Assembly: GCF_000828085.3 (NCBI RefSeq)
Contig: NZ_JXCA02000023.1
Location: 543,233-607,232, forward strand
DNA from: Scytonema tolypothrichoides VB-61278
Lineage (GTDB): Bacteria > Cyanobacteriota > Cyanobacteriia > Cyanobacteriales > Nostocaceae
DNA: 64,000 nucleotides
Direction of reading: 5' to 3'
Part shown: piece after piece, positions 1 to 8,024 of the stretch
Numbering within the stretch: the first letter of the stretch is position 1
Layout: each line of letters opens with the position of its first letter
Notes under the pieces: generated by a model
What the model saw: only the letters and a program-made list of their open reading frames with translations
The model's database searches: none
Told to the model about the DNA's origin: nothing
Made by a program: the position numbers and the translations under genes

Positions 1-648
1 TTCACAACCAACGAACTGCACTTTGAACCAGAATTTTTGGGACGGGTACACTTGGTGACAAGCATTGCTTCCCTTGTTGGTGTTTGGATTTTTCAACGTT
101 TTCTTAAAACCGTTCCATTTCGTGTCATTTTTGCTTGGACTACTGTCCTTTCAGCAGTATTAGGAATGACCATGCTGCTGTTGGTGACTCATACCAACCG
201 TGCTTTAGGCATAGATGATCACTGGTTTAGTCTCGGCGATAGCCTAATTCTTACTGTGATGGGGCGAATAGCTTTTATGCCAGTTTTGGTATTAGGGGCG
301 AGGCTTTCTCCCCCTGGAGTGGAAGCAACTTTATTTGCTCTGTTAATGTCAGTGAACAACTTCGGAGGACTAATTTCACACCAATTCGGGGCAGTGCTGA
401 TGTATTGGTTGGGAATTACCGAAACTAATTTTAATGCTTTGTGGGTGTTGGTTATCATTGCTAACCTCAGCAGACTCCTACCATTGCTATTCATTAACTG
501 GCTCCCTGCTGCTGACTCCCAAACTGAGACACCAACAACACCAACTTCGCAACCAGCTTTAACAAAGAGTGAAGAACAACGATTTTTACCTGAATTCATC
601 TCTGAGTTGATAGTACAACCACCAGAGTCTGAACAACCAGTTGAATAG
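1..648 (+). CDS. Folate/biopterin (FBT/BT1) family MFS transporter, 3' part only
   Basis: The reading frame is open from base 1, so the gene enters from the left edge and only about the last 215 residues are visible. A TTG at 37 is an internal codon, not a believable start. The visible part has at least four long hydrophobic segments in an MFS pattern. It also carries a run around SVNNFGGLISHQFGA that recalls the C-terminal half of cyanobacterial folate-biopterin transporters. The last 55 or so residues are hydrophilic, rich in Thr, Pro and Glu, and presumably cytoplasmic. The family moves folates or pterins across the inner membrane. Family assignment is by recognition and the substrate is inferred. 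The gene is followed by an AT-rich 116-bp spacer. Confidence 0.75.
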   Translation, partial: FTTNELHFEPEFLGRVHLVTSIASLVGVWIFQRFLKTVPFRVIFAWTTVLSAVLGMTMLLLVTHTNRALGIDDHWFSLGDSLILTVMGRIAFMPVLVLGARLSPPGVEATLFALLMSVNNFGGLISHQFGAVLMYWLGITETNFNALWVLVIIANLSRLLPLLFINWLPAADSQTETPTTPTSQPALTKSEEQRFLPEFISELIVQPPESEQPVE

Positions 649-764
649 CAAGAGAGTGGTTAGTCATTGGTAAAATCTACTAAAAAATAACAACTAACTG
701 CTCTCTATTCTTAATCAAAAATCCAAAATTTACAATTATTCAAAATTTAAAATCCAGAATTGAC

Positions 765-2285
765 ATGCAAACTTTTCAAGTTTACGAACAAGGATCTACA
801 GTTCCAGAAAAATCCTATAATCGTGGGGATTGGCAGAAAGGATATGAATCCCTAGAAAAAGAATTTGATTATTGGATTGATGATGTAGAAGGAGAAATTC
901 CGCAGGAACTGCAAGGTACGCTGTTTAGAAATGGTCCTGGTTTGTTAGATATCAAAGGGCAACGGATTCATCACCCATTTGATGGAGATGGCATGATTAG
1001 CCGTATCACCTTCTCCAATGGTCGTGCTCACTTCCGCAACCGTTTTGTCCGCACTCAAGAGTATTTGGAAGAGCAAAAAGCTGGCAAAATTCTCTATCGT
1101 GGTGTTTTTGGTACACAAAAACCAGGTGGTTGGTTGGCTAATGCTTTAGATTTCAAACTCAAAAATATTGCCAATACTAATGTGATTTATTGGGGCGGTA
1201 AACTGCTTGCACTGTGGGAAGCTGCTGAACCTTATCGTCTTGATCCCTACACTTTAGAAACTTTGGGCAAAGAATACTTTAACGGTGTGTTGTCAGACGG
1301 TGAAGCATTTTCTGCCCATCCCCGCGTTGACTTTAGTTGTGCTCAAGATAATGGTGCCTCAAGCCTTGTCAACTTTTCCATCAAGCCAGGATTATCCACC
1401 ACGATTACAATTTTCGAGCTAAACACTGACGGTAAGATTGTACGACAGCACGCCCATAGCGTTCCAGGTTTCGCCTTTATCCACGATTTCGCCATTACCC
1501 CCAATTACTGTATATTCTTTCAAAATCCCGTTAGTTTTAATCCCATACCTTTTGTATTAGGAATGCGTGGTGCTGGGGAGTGTATTAAGTTTCAGCCAGA
1601 ACAACCCACTCGCATTATCATCATTTCCCGTAATCCCAAACAAAAGAAAGTTCAAATTCTAGAAACACGAGCCGGTTTTGTCTTCCACCATGTTAATGCT
1701 TTTGAGATGGAAGATGAGATTGTTATTGACTCACTTTGCTACGAATCTCTTCCAGAAGTCCAACCGGAAAGCGATTTTCGACGAGTAGATTTTGATGCTC
1801 TCAAGCCAGGACAATTATGGCGTTTTCATCTTAATCTCAAGGATGAGACAGTGCACCGGGAGTTGCTGGTCAGTCGGTGTTGTGAATTTCCCACGTTACA
1901 TCCGCAAAACGTTGGTCGTCCATATCGTTATTTATACATGGGTGCAGCTCATGCAGAGTCTGGTAATGCTCCATTGCAAGCATTTTTGAAAGTGGATTTG
2001 GAGTCAGGAAAACAACAACTTTGGAGTGCTGCACCGCATGGATTTGCTAGTGAACCTATTTTTGTTCCACGCACCCCCCATATGCCTGCTTCTCAAGGGG
2101 GGACAAAGGGGGGTGAAGATGATGGCTGGGTACTGGCTTTGGTTTATGATTCCGAGTACCATCGCTCAGATGTGGTGATTTTAGATGCCAAAGATTTCCA
2201 CTTTGGACCGATCGCCAGATTGCATCTTAAGCACCATATTCCTTATGGATTGCATGGAAGTTTTACTTCTGAATGCTTTGTGTGA
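765..2285 (+). CDS. Carotenoid oxygenase (RPE65/apocarotenoid-15,15'-oxygenase family)
   Basis: This 506-residue protein has the length and full set of landmarks of the non-heme iron carotenoid cleavage oxygenases. The four iron-binding histidines are visible at about H185 (SAHPRVDF), H240 (FIHDFA), H308/H309 (FHHVNAFE) and H497 (YGLHGSF). The family oxidatively splits a double bond of carotenoids or apocarotenoids, and enzymes of this size in cyanobacteria usually make retinal-type products or cleave apocarotenals. Residues about 437-455 (from TPHMPAS to EDDG) look like an in-frame insertion. They are encoded by a G-run-rich stretch near 2076-2130 resembling a dispersed repeat, and lie between two strands of the propeller near the C-terminus. 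The exact substrate and cleavage position cannot be told from sequence. A strong hairpin follows the stop. Confidence 0.92.
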   Translation: MQTFQVYEQGSTVPEKSYNRGDWQKGYESLEKEFDYWIDDVEGEIPQELQGTLFRNGPGLLDIKGQRIHHPFDGDGMISRITFSNGRAHFRNRFVRTQEYLEEQKAGKILYRGVFGTQKPGGWLANALDFKLKNIANTNVIYWGGKLLALWEAAEPYRLDPYTLETLGKEYFNGVLSDGEAFSAHPRVDFSCAQDNGASSLVNFSIKPGLSTTITIFELNTDGKIVRQHAHSVPGFAFIHDFAITPNYCIFFQNPVSFNPIPFVLGMRGAGECIKFQPEQPTRIIIISRNPKQKKVQILETRAGFVFHHVNAFEMEDEIVIDSLCYESLPEVQPESDFRRVDFDALKPGQLWRFHLNLKDETVHRELLVSRCCEFPTLHPQNVGRPYRYLYMGAAHAESGNAPLQAFLKVDLESGKQQLWSAAPHGFASEPIFVPRTPHMPASQGGTKGGEDDGWVLALVYDSEYHRSDVVILDAKDFHFGPIARLHLKHHIPYGLHGSFTSECFV

Positions 2286-2312
2286 TTTTGTTGGTTAGCT
2301 GGTAAATCATTG

Positions 2313-2337
2313 AGATTGGGGTTTCCCCCCCCAATCT
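2313..2337. terminator. Stem-loop between convergent genes
   Basis: A perfect 9-bp stem (AGATTGGGG at 2313-2321 with CCCCAATCT at 2329-2337) encloses a 7-nt loop. It lies 28 bp after the carotenoid oxygenase stop and 25 bp before the stop of the convergent gene. There is no long T run on either side, so it is a plausible bidirectional transcription stop but not a textbook intrinsic terminator. Confidence 0.55.
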
Positions 2338-2361
2338 TATTGATAACTATTCAATACCTGC

Positions 2362-2799
2362 TCAATTCTTAGTATGGTTATCAATTATCTTAGCTAACCC
2401 CGGTACTGCCTCCTCCACATGCTTCTTGGCTGAGTTGCGGAGTTTGTCATATACACCCCGCAGGGTCTTATTCTTGCTATTCTCTATCTTTGCGTCGGTA
2501 ATGCTGAGTATTGCATCCGCTGTGCGAGAACTGTTCTGGATGAGGTGTTCGACGGGGTTGCCTGACTGTATGCCCTCATTCCAAATGGGATCAATTGCTG
2601 TCAATGATTGCGGCAGAAGCATCGCAATGGCTTCAGAGCAATAATTAGGCGCAAACCCCTTGATAGCAGTGTAGCCGGCTTTAAAGGCGAGACCAGAAAC
2701 CCCTTGCATTGAAGCGACTTGCTCATCCATCAACTTCGTGCAGTCAGCCACAACCATATTCTTTTTACTTGGGTTTAACAGATCGTCGCTAAGTTTCAT
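2362..2799 (-). CDS. DUF6918-like small soluble protein, function unknown
   Basis: A 145-residue protein with no signal peptide or membrane segment, predicted largely helical. Its pattern (MKLSDDLLNP start, VVADCTKLMDEQVAS, GLAFKAGYTAIKGFAPNY, then an amphipathic C-terminal half) resembles the DUF6918 family of small actinobacterial and cyanobacterial proteins of unknown function. The start is well supported: AAAGGAG lies just upstream of the ATG. It stands alone, convergent with the carotenoid oxygenase. No function can be proposed. Confidence 0.72.
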   Translation of the reverse strand: MKLSDDLLNPSKKNMVVADCTKLMDEQVASMQGVSGLAFKAGYTAIKGFAPNYCSEAIAMLLPQSLTAIDPIWNEGIQSGNPVEHLIQNSSRTADAILSITDAKIENSKNKTLRGVYDKLRNSAKKHVEEAVPGLAKIIDNHTKN

Positions 2800-3185
2800 T
2801 TCGATTCTCCTTTAACTAATAGCATTTAATTTTTCTTCAACGACTTGTCCCAGCCAGCAGGAAATTACAGTTGAAATACTCAAAAAGTTTTTAGGAGTAA
2901 CATATTTACACTCAAAATCCTTTTTGAGTATCTCAAGAAGATGTTATGAAATTTATACCAATTTTCTCTGGGGAATTGGTATAAGAGGATCTTCACAAAC
3001 TTTTTCATGTTATACCAATTCTCTGTAAATGTATACAAATTCTCTATGAAGATGTTTTTAATTTAGCCCTTCGACGCTTACGGTTCACTGAAAGTAAACT
3101 CCGAAGAGTTTTGTATGTCTTGCTGAAGTAGCGCATTGCCGTGATTGATACTGAGTGATATAATAACAATAGGGGAGTGTCAACT
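2800..3185. other. Gene-free spacer with TTATACCAATT-type repeats
   Basis: This 386-bp AT-rich spacer lies upstream of the DUF6918-like gene and downstream of the DUF2358 gene. It contains an 11-bp perfect inverted repeat (TTATACCAATT at 2953-2963, AATTGGTATAA at 2974-2984) and a related half-copy near 3010. No coding frame is convincing. Confidence 0.5.
2953..2984. repeat. Inverted repeat TTATACCAATT/AATTGGTATAA
   Basis: Two perfect 11-base arms with a 10-nt loop. The single arm recurs imperfectly about 45 bp further on (gttataccaattctctg). Short repeats built on this word are common in spacers of filamentous cyanobacteria. It could be a degenerate miniature element or a processed hairpin. 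Confidence 0.6.
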
Positions 3186-3638
3186 TCAGAGCTTTATGGA
3201 ACTTTTATCGCTTATATCTGCTCCCTTACGGAAGAACTGCTGCAAAATTTCTCCTGGTTTGCGATCCCAAGTATCGATATGCTCGTAAATGAAGCCTTCT
3301 TTATTGAGTTTGTAAGTTGAATAGCCGTTGAAAAACACTCCAGCTTTCCAAGGAACGCGCAAAACGCCCCTGACTGTCCACTTCGCCAAAATTATGTCTT
3401 CGGCTGACTGATAGACTTCGTGTAAGTCAAAGTAGATTTTCGTAAAAAATAATCGAGCGTGAAATCGCAAAGTCCAAAAGATAATGCGATAGTTAAATTT
3501 TCCTTTAAATTTATTGACTGGGTCTTGAAAGTAAATATCTCGTGTGTAGATGTCGTAGGAAATATCCTTTTGAAAAAGTGTTGGTAAATCGTTCTTAAGA
3601 GTTTCAATATTCTTTTCTACCTGTAATTGATATTCCAT
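3186..3638 (-). CDS. DUF2358 family protein (SnoaL/NTF2-like)
   Basis: A 150-residue protein matching the pattern of DUF2358, a cyanobacterial and plastid family with a cone-shaped NTF2-like fold. Visible marks are the N-terminal helix with LPTLFQKDISYDIYT, the YFQDPVNKFKG turn, and the C-terminal EHIDTWDRKP segment. It has no catalytic residues I can name with confidence. The start is supported by AGGAG a few bases upstream, inside a leader that carries a GCGATCGC octamer. The molecular role of the family is not established. Confidence 0.8.
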   Translation of the reverse strand: MEYQLQVEKNIETLKNDLPTLFQKDISYDIYTRDIYFQDPVNKFKGKFNYRIIFWTLRFHARLFFTKIYFDLHEVYQSAEDIILAKWTVRGVLRVPWKAGVFFNGYSTYKLNKEGFIYEHIDTWDRKPGEILQQFFRKGADISDKSSIKL

Positions 3639-3796
3639 GCGATCGCTCCTAAAAAATGAGTTTTGTTACTGTTCAAGTAATCTGTATGCCCGTATGGAAA
3701 AAACTTTCTCCCCCTGCAACGCCTGCTTTGGGAGCATTACAAGCGTGTCATTCGTTTCTAGGCACAAGGATGGATATGTCCATTGGCTATGGCGGT

Positions 3797-4684
3797 TTAG
3801 CGTGTACCTACAGGTTGAACCTCTCTGGCTAAACCAATATGTGCTAACGATAGTGAGATATCCTTATACTTTATCCCAGCGAAAGCCCACTGAAGCTCAA
3901 GTGTTCCTACCCAAAAGCGTGCTCGATCAATAACTTCCGATAACATTGGATAGTCACTTTCCATACGTCGCACAATTCCTTCACCGTAATTTCCGATTTG
4001 CACAGCAATATCGCAAGCTGGGTCACCTAAACCAGCAGTACCAAAATCGATAACACCGCTAATGCTTTCTGACACAGAATCAAACAGGATATGATACACA
4101 GCCATATCGCCATCAATAAGTACAGGCGTATAACTCAGATCAAGTTCGCCTGTAATTACGGGCGCAAACAATTCGTGTATCCAAGTTTGCTGATGACGCC
4201 ACAGGTGTGGAAAGAGAGTTTCCTGAACTTGCTCGTACAACTCCAACCAATCTTCACGGGAACGCGCAGCACCAGAGGAAGGCACCTCAGCATTAACTAA
4301 AACTTCATTTGGGATGCTGTGCAATTGTTGGTGAAATCTGGCTAGCTGAGAGATGATACGCGCTTGTGATGCTTCACTCAGCTTCAGCAGGGTGTTACGC
4401 GAAAGCGGTTCACCTTTAATAAATTTGTAGCTGACAAAGCCAACTTCTTGATGTTCAAAGTGTGGAACTCGCAAATCAACATAGTTTCGCACCACTTCCA
4501 ACACCATTACTTCATGGGAAAGAACCTCTTTTGCCCAATCATCTTTAGCAAAGCGACATACAAGGTCATGATTAACAACTACCAACACGTTAACCATGCC
4601 ATCTTGATTAAAGTCCAGATGCTCAAAAGAGATATTAGGGTAGACAGCACGAATTTTTTCGAGATACGAGGAAGGAATATTCAC
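3797..4684 (-). CDS. Aminoglycoside phosphotransferase (APH/choline kinase fold) family protein
   Basis: This is an APH-fold small-molecule kinase of about 295 residues. The N-lobe has VCRFAKDDWAKEVLSHEV (ATP lysine region) and the C-lobe has LIDGDMAVYHILFD and GVIDFGTAGLGDPACDIA, the latter holding the metal-binding Asp (about D213). The catalytic loop keeps its Asp (about D193), but the usual His of HxD is Asp (about D191) and the usual Asn is His (about H198). His at the latter place occurs in some APH(2'')-type enzymes. A longer frame begins at 4714. I chose GTG at 4684 because AGGAG sits exactly 5 nt upstream, whereas the earlier TTG and ATG have no such site. Substrate unknown; antibiotic resistance should not be assumed. 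Confidence 0.8.
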   Translation of the reverse strand: MNIPSSYLEKIRAVYPNISFEHLDFNQDGMVNVLVVVNHDLVCRFAKDDWAKEVLSHEVMVLEVVRNYVDLRVPHFEHQEVGFVSYKFIKGEPLSRNTLLKLSEASQARIISQLARFHQQLHSIPNEVLVNAEVPSSGAARSREDWLELYEQVQETLFPHLWRHQQTWIHELFAPVITGELDLSYTPVLIDGDMAVYHILFDSVSESISGVIDFGTAGLGDPACDIAVQIGNYGEGIVRRMESDYPMLSEVIDRARFWVGTLELQWAFAGIKYKDISLSLAHIGLAREVQPVGTR

Positions 4685-4876
4685 AGTAACTCCTAATGTC
4701 ATTACAACAAACAATCAGGATTAGTCGGACATTTAGCCCGATTGCAGCGACTTAACTAATTTGCGTGTTTGTTGTATCAACGTACCATTGTGATTTAACT
4801 CCCTAGAACATCGCTACAGATAAGTGTAGCACCATTTTACGGACGGCAAATATCAATACTGGCTGCTGCTTCGTGA

Positions 4877-6028
4877 TTAAAAAAGATTTTTTAAAAACCT
4901 CAGTAACCTCTGCCCAATAGAAAATGTTTTCTTGCTTACTCTACCTTGATTCAAATCTGACAGAGAAGGAAATGCAGCAGACTGGGCATAAGGACCTTTT
5001 CGCAACACCTCAGCTAAGGCGTTATTTTCTTCTCGCAAACCTTCATAGAAAAAGAAAACTTCTCCAGAAATGCCACAAGCACGGTTATACTCAATAGCGT
5101 GCAATAAGTCCTCTGAACTTATCCGGTAAGAACCAACTTTCATCAAAATTCCTGGTGCTAACTTCGATAGCGTAGTATCTGTAAATTGCTCGTTTACTAA
5201 TTTATCAATAATGTTTTTATAAGTGAAGAAATCACGGCGATAGATTTGGGGATGGATAATATCTACAAGCCCTCGTTGCAACCAAGTAGGCGAGTCTTGC
5301 AGGTATTCTTTATATGCCCAGTCATGAATATTCGGAGTTATTGAGATTAACTGGTTAGAATTAATCGCTTTGACTTCTTGATAAAGACGGGCAAGAAATT
5401 CAGTGAGAATATCAGCACGCCACTGCAACCATTTTCCATCCTTGAAGTTTTTTGGTGGATCTTCACCAAACTGCTGACGATAGCGTTCCACAGTTCCTGA
5501 GTCATAGCCACCTTCACTGGGCAATGCAGGCAAGCGGTCATCACCTTGAATACCATCTACATCGTAATTTCTTACAACTTCCAATATTATATTTAACATA
5601 AAATCTTGAACTTCTGGATCAAGAGCATTCAACCACTCAAAACCATTTTTTTTCAGCAAGTTCCCCTCACGATCACGGGCAGCCCATTCAGGTTTTTTTG
5701 CCAGCAATTTTCCACCATTTAAATTGTAGGAACTGGCGAATCCATATTCAAACCAAGGAATGATTTTTAATCCCACCCGTCGCGCTTCTGTAACAACTTC
5801 CGCCAAGGGATCCCGTCCTACAAACTGTGGGTTGATTTCTGTATCAAAGGTTTGACGCATCAATTGACTTGGATACATTGTCGCCCCCTGATTCCAGACA
5901 ACAGGGAAGACGACATTAAATCCTGTCTCGGCGAGGAAATCCATAGCTGACGCAATGTTTTCTCGGGAATGGAAAACTTTGCTATCTGTTGTGGTTAGCC
6001 AGACACCGCGTATTTCTACTTTTGCCAT
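4877..6028 (-). CDS. GHL10-type (DUF4015/YngK-like) family 10 glycosidase
   Basis: A 383-residue TIM-barrel protein of the glycosyl-hydrolase-like family 10. It starts with the characteristic EIRGVWLTTTDSKV, then has FNVVFPVVWNQGATMYPS, GLKIIPWFEYGF and the active-site region VDGIQGDDRLPALPSE. No signal peptide is visible, so it is probably cytoplasmic unless exported by another route. The last 40 residues are basic and may be an extra tail. It lies 7 bp downstream of the DUF1206 gene on the same strand, so the two are probably one transcript. Members of this family act on or near cell-wall polysaccharide, but the substrate here is unknown. Confidence 0.85.
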   Translation of the reverse strand: MAKVEIRGVWLTTTDSKVFHSRENIASAMDFLAETGFNVVFPVVWNQGATMYPSQLMRQTFDTEINPQFVGRDPLAEVVTEARRVGLKIIPWFEYGFASSYNLNGGKLLAKKPEWAARDREGNLLKKNGFEWLNALDPEVQDFMLNIILEVVRNYDVDGIQGDDRLPALPSEGGYDSGTVERYRQQFGEDPPKNFKDGKWLQWRADILTEFLARLYQEVKAINSNQLISITPNIHDWAYKEYLQDSPTWLQRGLVDIIHPQIYRRDFFTYKNIIDKLVNEQFTDTTLSKLAPGILMKVGSYRISSEDLLHAIEYNRACGISGEVFFFYEGLREENNALAEVLRKGPYAQSAAFPSLSDLNQGRVSKKTFSIGQRLLRFLKNLF

Positions 6029-6035
6029 GCACTTT

Positions 6036-6851
6036 TCAACGTGTGACTACCTGACGATAACGTGCCTGAATCACCATGTAAACACCATAAGCAATTAAAC
6101 CCAGTGCCACGATACCCAAAAGCCAAGGACCTAATGGTTGTTGTGCTAGCGTCTGTAACACCTTACCTAAACCTCCTGCTTGTCTAGCGTCAGACTGAGT
6201 TGCTGCTTGAATCAAAAACCAGCCAGTAATGCAGAAGACTATCCCTCGGGCTACTAAACCAAATCTAGAAATACCTATTACTAACTTGCGTTCTGAATCG
6301 TCCAATTCATTCAAATTTAAGTTTCTCAGAAACTTACTACTAAAGGCTTGATAGAACTGATAGAAACCCAAACCAATAACAAACGCTCCCACAGTACCAA
6401 CTAACCATTGACCAAATGGCTGAGAAAGTAATCTTGCTGTCCAATCTTGTCTGGAGTTACTGTTACCACTACTGTTAGAACCGAGGACTATCTGCACAGC
6501 ACTCAAAGCAATACCAGCATAGACCAAACCATTGATGACATAACCAACTCGCTGTATTAAGCCTTTAGCATCTGTGCCTTTATTTTCTGGGTCGTTTATT
6601 GCCTGTACAAAACGAAGAATAACGTATCCAATTAGTCCAATTGCTACTAAAGCTAATAGAAACTCTCCAAATGGCTGATTGACAATTTCCTGAAGAGCGC
6701 CTTCAGTATCAGTCATTTTACCACCACTGCCAAATGCTGCTTGCGCTGCCAATAGTCCAACGATCGCGTAAACTATTCCTTTAGATATATAACCAAATCT
6801 GGCTAGTCTTTCAATCCATAAAGAATGATGATGTGTTAGTTGCTGTGTCAT
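6036..6851 (-). CDS. DUF1206 integral membrane protein
   Basis: This 271-residue protein is made of three tandem copies of a two-helix membrane unit (about residues 15-85, 100-175 and 195-265), the arrangement of DUF1206. Each unit opens with a pattern like RFGYISKGIVYAIVG or RFGLVARGIVFCITG and ends with a second hydrophobic helix after QPFG/QPLG. It has no known activity. It is the first gene of a likely two-gene unit with the downstream glycosidase (7-bp gap). The 203-bp spacer upstream is shared with the divergent hydrolase gene and is AT-rich. Confidence 0.88.
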   Translation of the reverse strand: MTQQLTHHHSLWIERLARFGYISKGIVYAIVGLLAAQAAFGSGGKMTDTEGALQEIVNQPFGEFLLALVAIGLIGYVILRFVQAINDPENKGTDAKGLIQRVGYVINGLVYAGIALSAVQIVLGSNSSGNSNSRQDWTARLLSQPFGQWLVGTVGAFVIGLGFYQFYQAFSSKFLRNLNLNELDDSERKLVIGISRFGLVARGIVFCITGWFLIQAATQSDARQAGGLGKVLQTLAQQPLGPWLLGIVALGLIAYGVYMVIQARYRQVVTR

Positions 6852-7054
6852 AAGACTTTAATTTAATCATGGCTAATTATTTACCAGATTTTCTCTTAAA
6901 CATACATCTACCAAGAGAAGAATTATCAATCCCTGAATTAAGAATGCTTGAAAACTGATTTTCTTTTCAAGTTTTTATTTCATATGGATAATTTTCAGAT
7001 ATTAGTTATTATTAATACTTGTATTGAGAGTTGCGTTCTTGAAGAGTATAAATT

Positions 7055-7921
7055 ATGTCTGTACTAGAAGGTTCATGGGAGCACAAGTATATCACTGCAA
7101 ACGGCGTGAAATTGCATTACGTTACTCAAGGGAATGGTCCTTTAATGGTAATGTTGCATGGATTTCCTGAGTTTTGGTACTCGTGGCGGCATCAAATACC
7201 AGAATTTGCCCAAAACTTTAAAGTGGTTGCCCTTGACTTGCGTGGCTATAACGATAGCGAAAAGCCTAACAAGCAGTCAGTTTATGTGATGGATGAATTT
7301 GTCAGAGATGTTGAGGGTCTTATTAAGGGATTAGGATACGAAAAATGTATTTTGGTGGGACATGATTGGGGTGGTGCGATCGCCTGGAATTTCGCTTACT
7401 CTCATCCCCAAATGCTAGACCGTTTAATTGTACTTAATCTGCCTCATCCCGCTAAATTTGCTGAAGGCTTACGCACTCCTCAACAGTTGCTACGTAGCTG
7501 GTATATGTTCTTTTTTCAATTACCAGGAATACCGGAATTTCTCATACAATCCTTAGACTATCAACTCATTGAAACTGCTTTTCAAGGTATGGCCATCAAC
7601 AAAAGCGCTTTTACGCAAGCGGATATCAACGCTTACAAAGATGCTGCCGCAAAACGTGGTGCCCTGACAGCAATGTTGAACTATTATCGCAACATTTTTC
7701 AACAGAGAATAGTTAATCAAAATTGGGGCGTTTTGGAAGTACCAACGTTGATGATTTGGGGAGAAAATGATACTGCCCTTGGCAAGGAATTAACCTACGG
7801 CACTCAAGCTTATGTGAAAGATTTTCAAATCAAATATATTCCTAACTGTAGCCATTGGGTACAGCAAGAACAGCCTCAATTAGTCAATCAGTACATACGA
7901 GAGTTTTTGAGAGAACATTAG
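7055..7921 (+). CDS. Alpha/beta hydrolase, soluble epoxide hydrolase-like
   Basis: This 288-residue protein has the complete signature of epoxide-hydrolase-type alpha/beta hydrolases. HGFP at residues 35-38 forms the oxyanion hole. The nucleophile is Asp104 in GHDWGG, the acid is Asp239 in WGENDTALG, and the base is His267 in CSHWVQ. Lid tyrosines that activate the epoxide are plausible at Y150 (SWYMFF) and Y210/Y211. An Asp nucleophile fits epoxide hydrolases and also haloalkane or fluoroacetate dehalogenases, so the substrate is not certain. It is transcribed away from the DUF1206 gene and stands alone. Confidence 0.88.
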   Translation: MSVLEGSWEHKYITANGVKLHYVTQGNGPLMVMLHGFPEFWYSWRHQIPEFAQNFKVVALDLRGYNDSEKPNKQSVYVMDEFVRDVEGLIKGLGYEKCILVGHDWGGAIAWNFAYSHPQMLDRLIVLNLPHPAKFAEGLRTPQQLLRSWYMFFFQLPGIPEFLIQSLDYQLIETAFQGMAINKSAFTQADINAYKDAAAKRGALTAMLNYYRNIFQQRIVNQNWGVLEVPTLMIWGENDTALGKELTYGTQAYVKDFQIKYIPNCSHWVQQEQPQLVNQYIREFLREH

Positions 7922-8024
7922 TTAAAATGATGAAAATCAACTTTTTGAGATGAGATACCAGCACATACATTGTTCATCAGGTAGACGAAGAAATTAATGC
8001 TAGCCAGAAAGCTAGCAATTTTCC

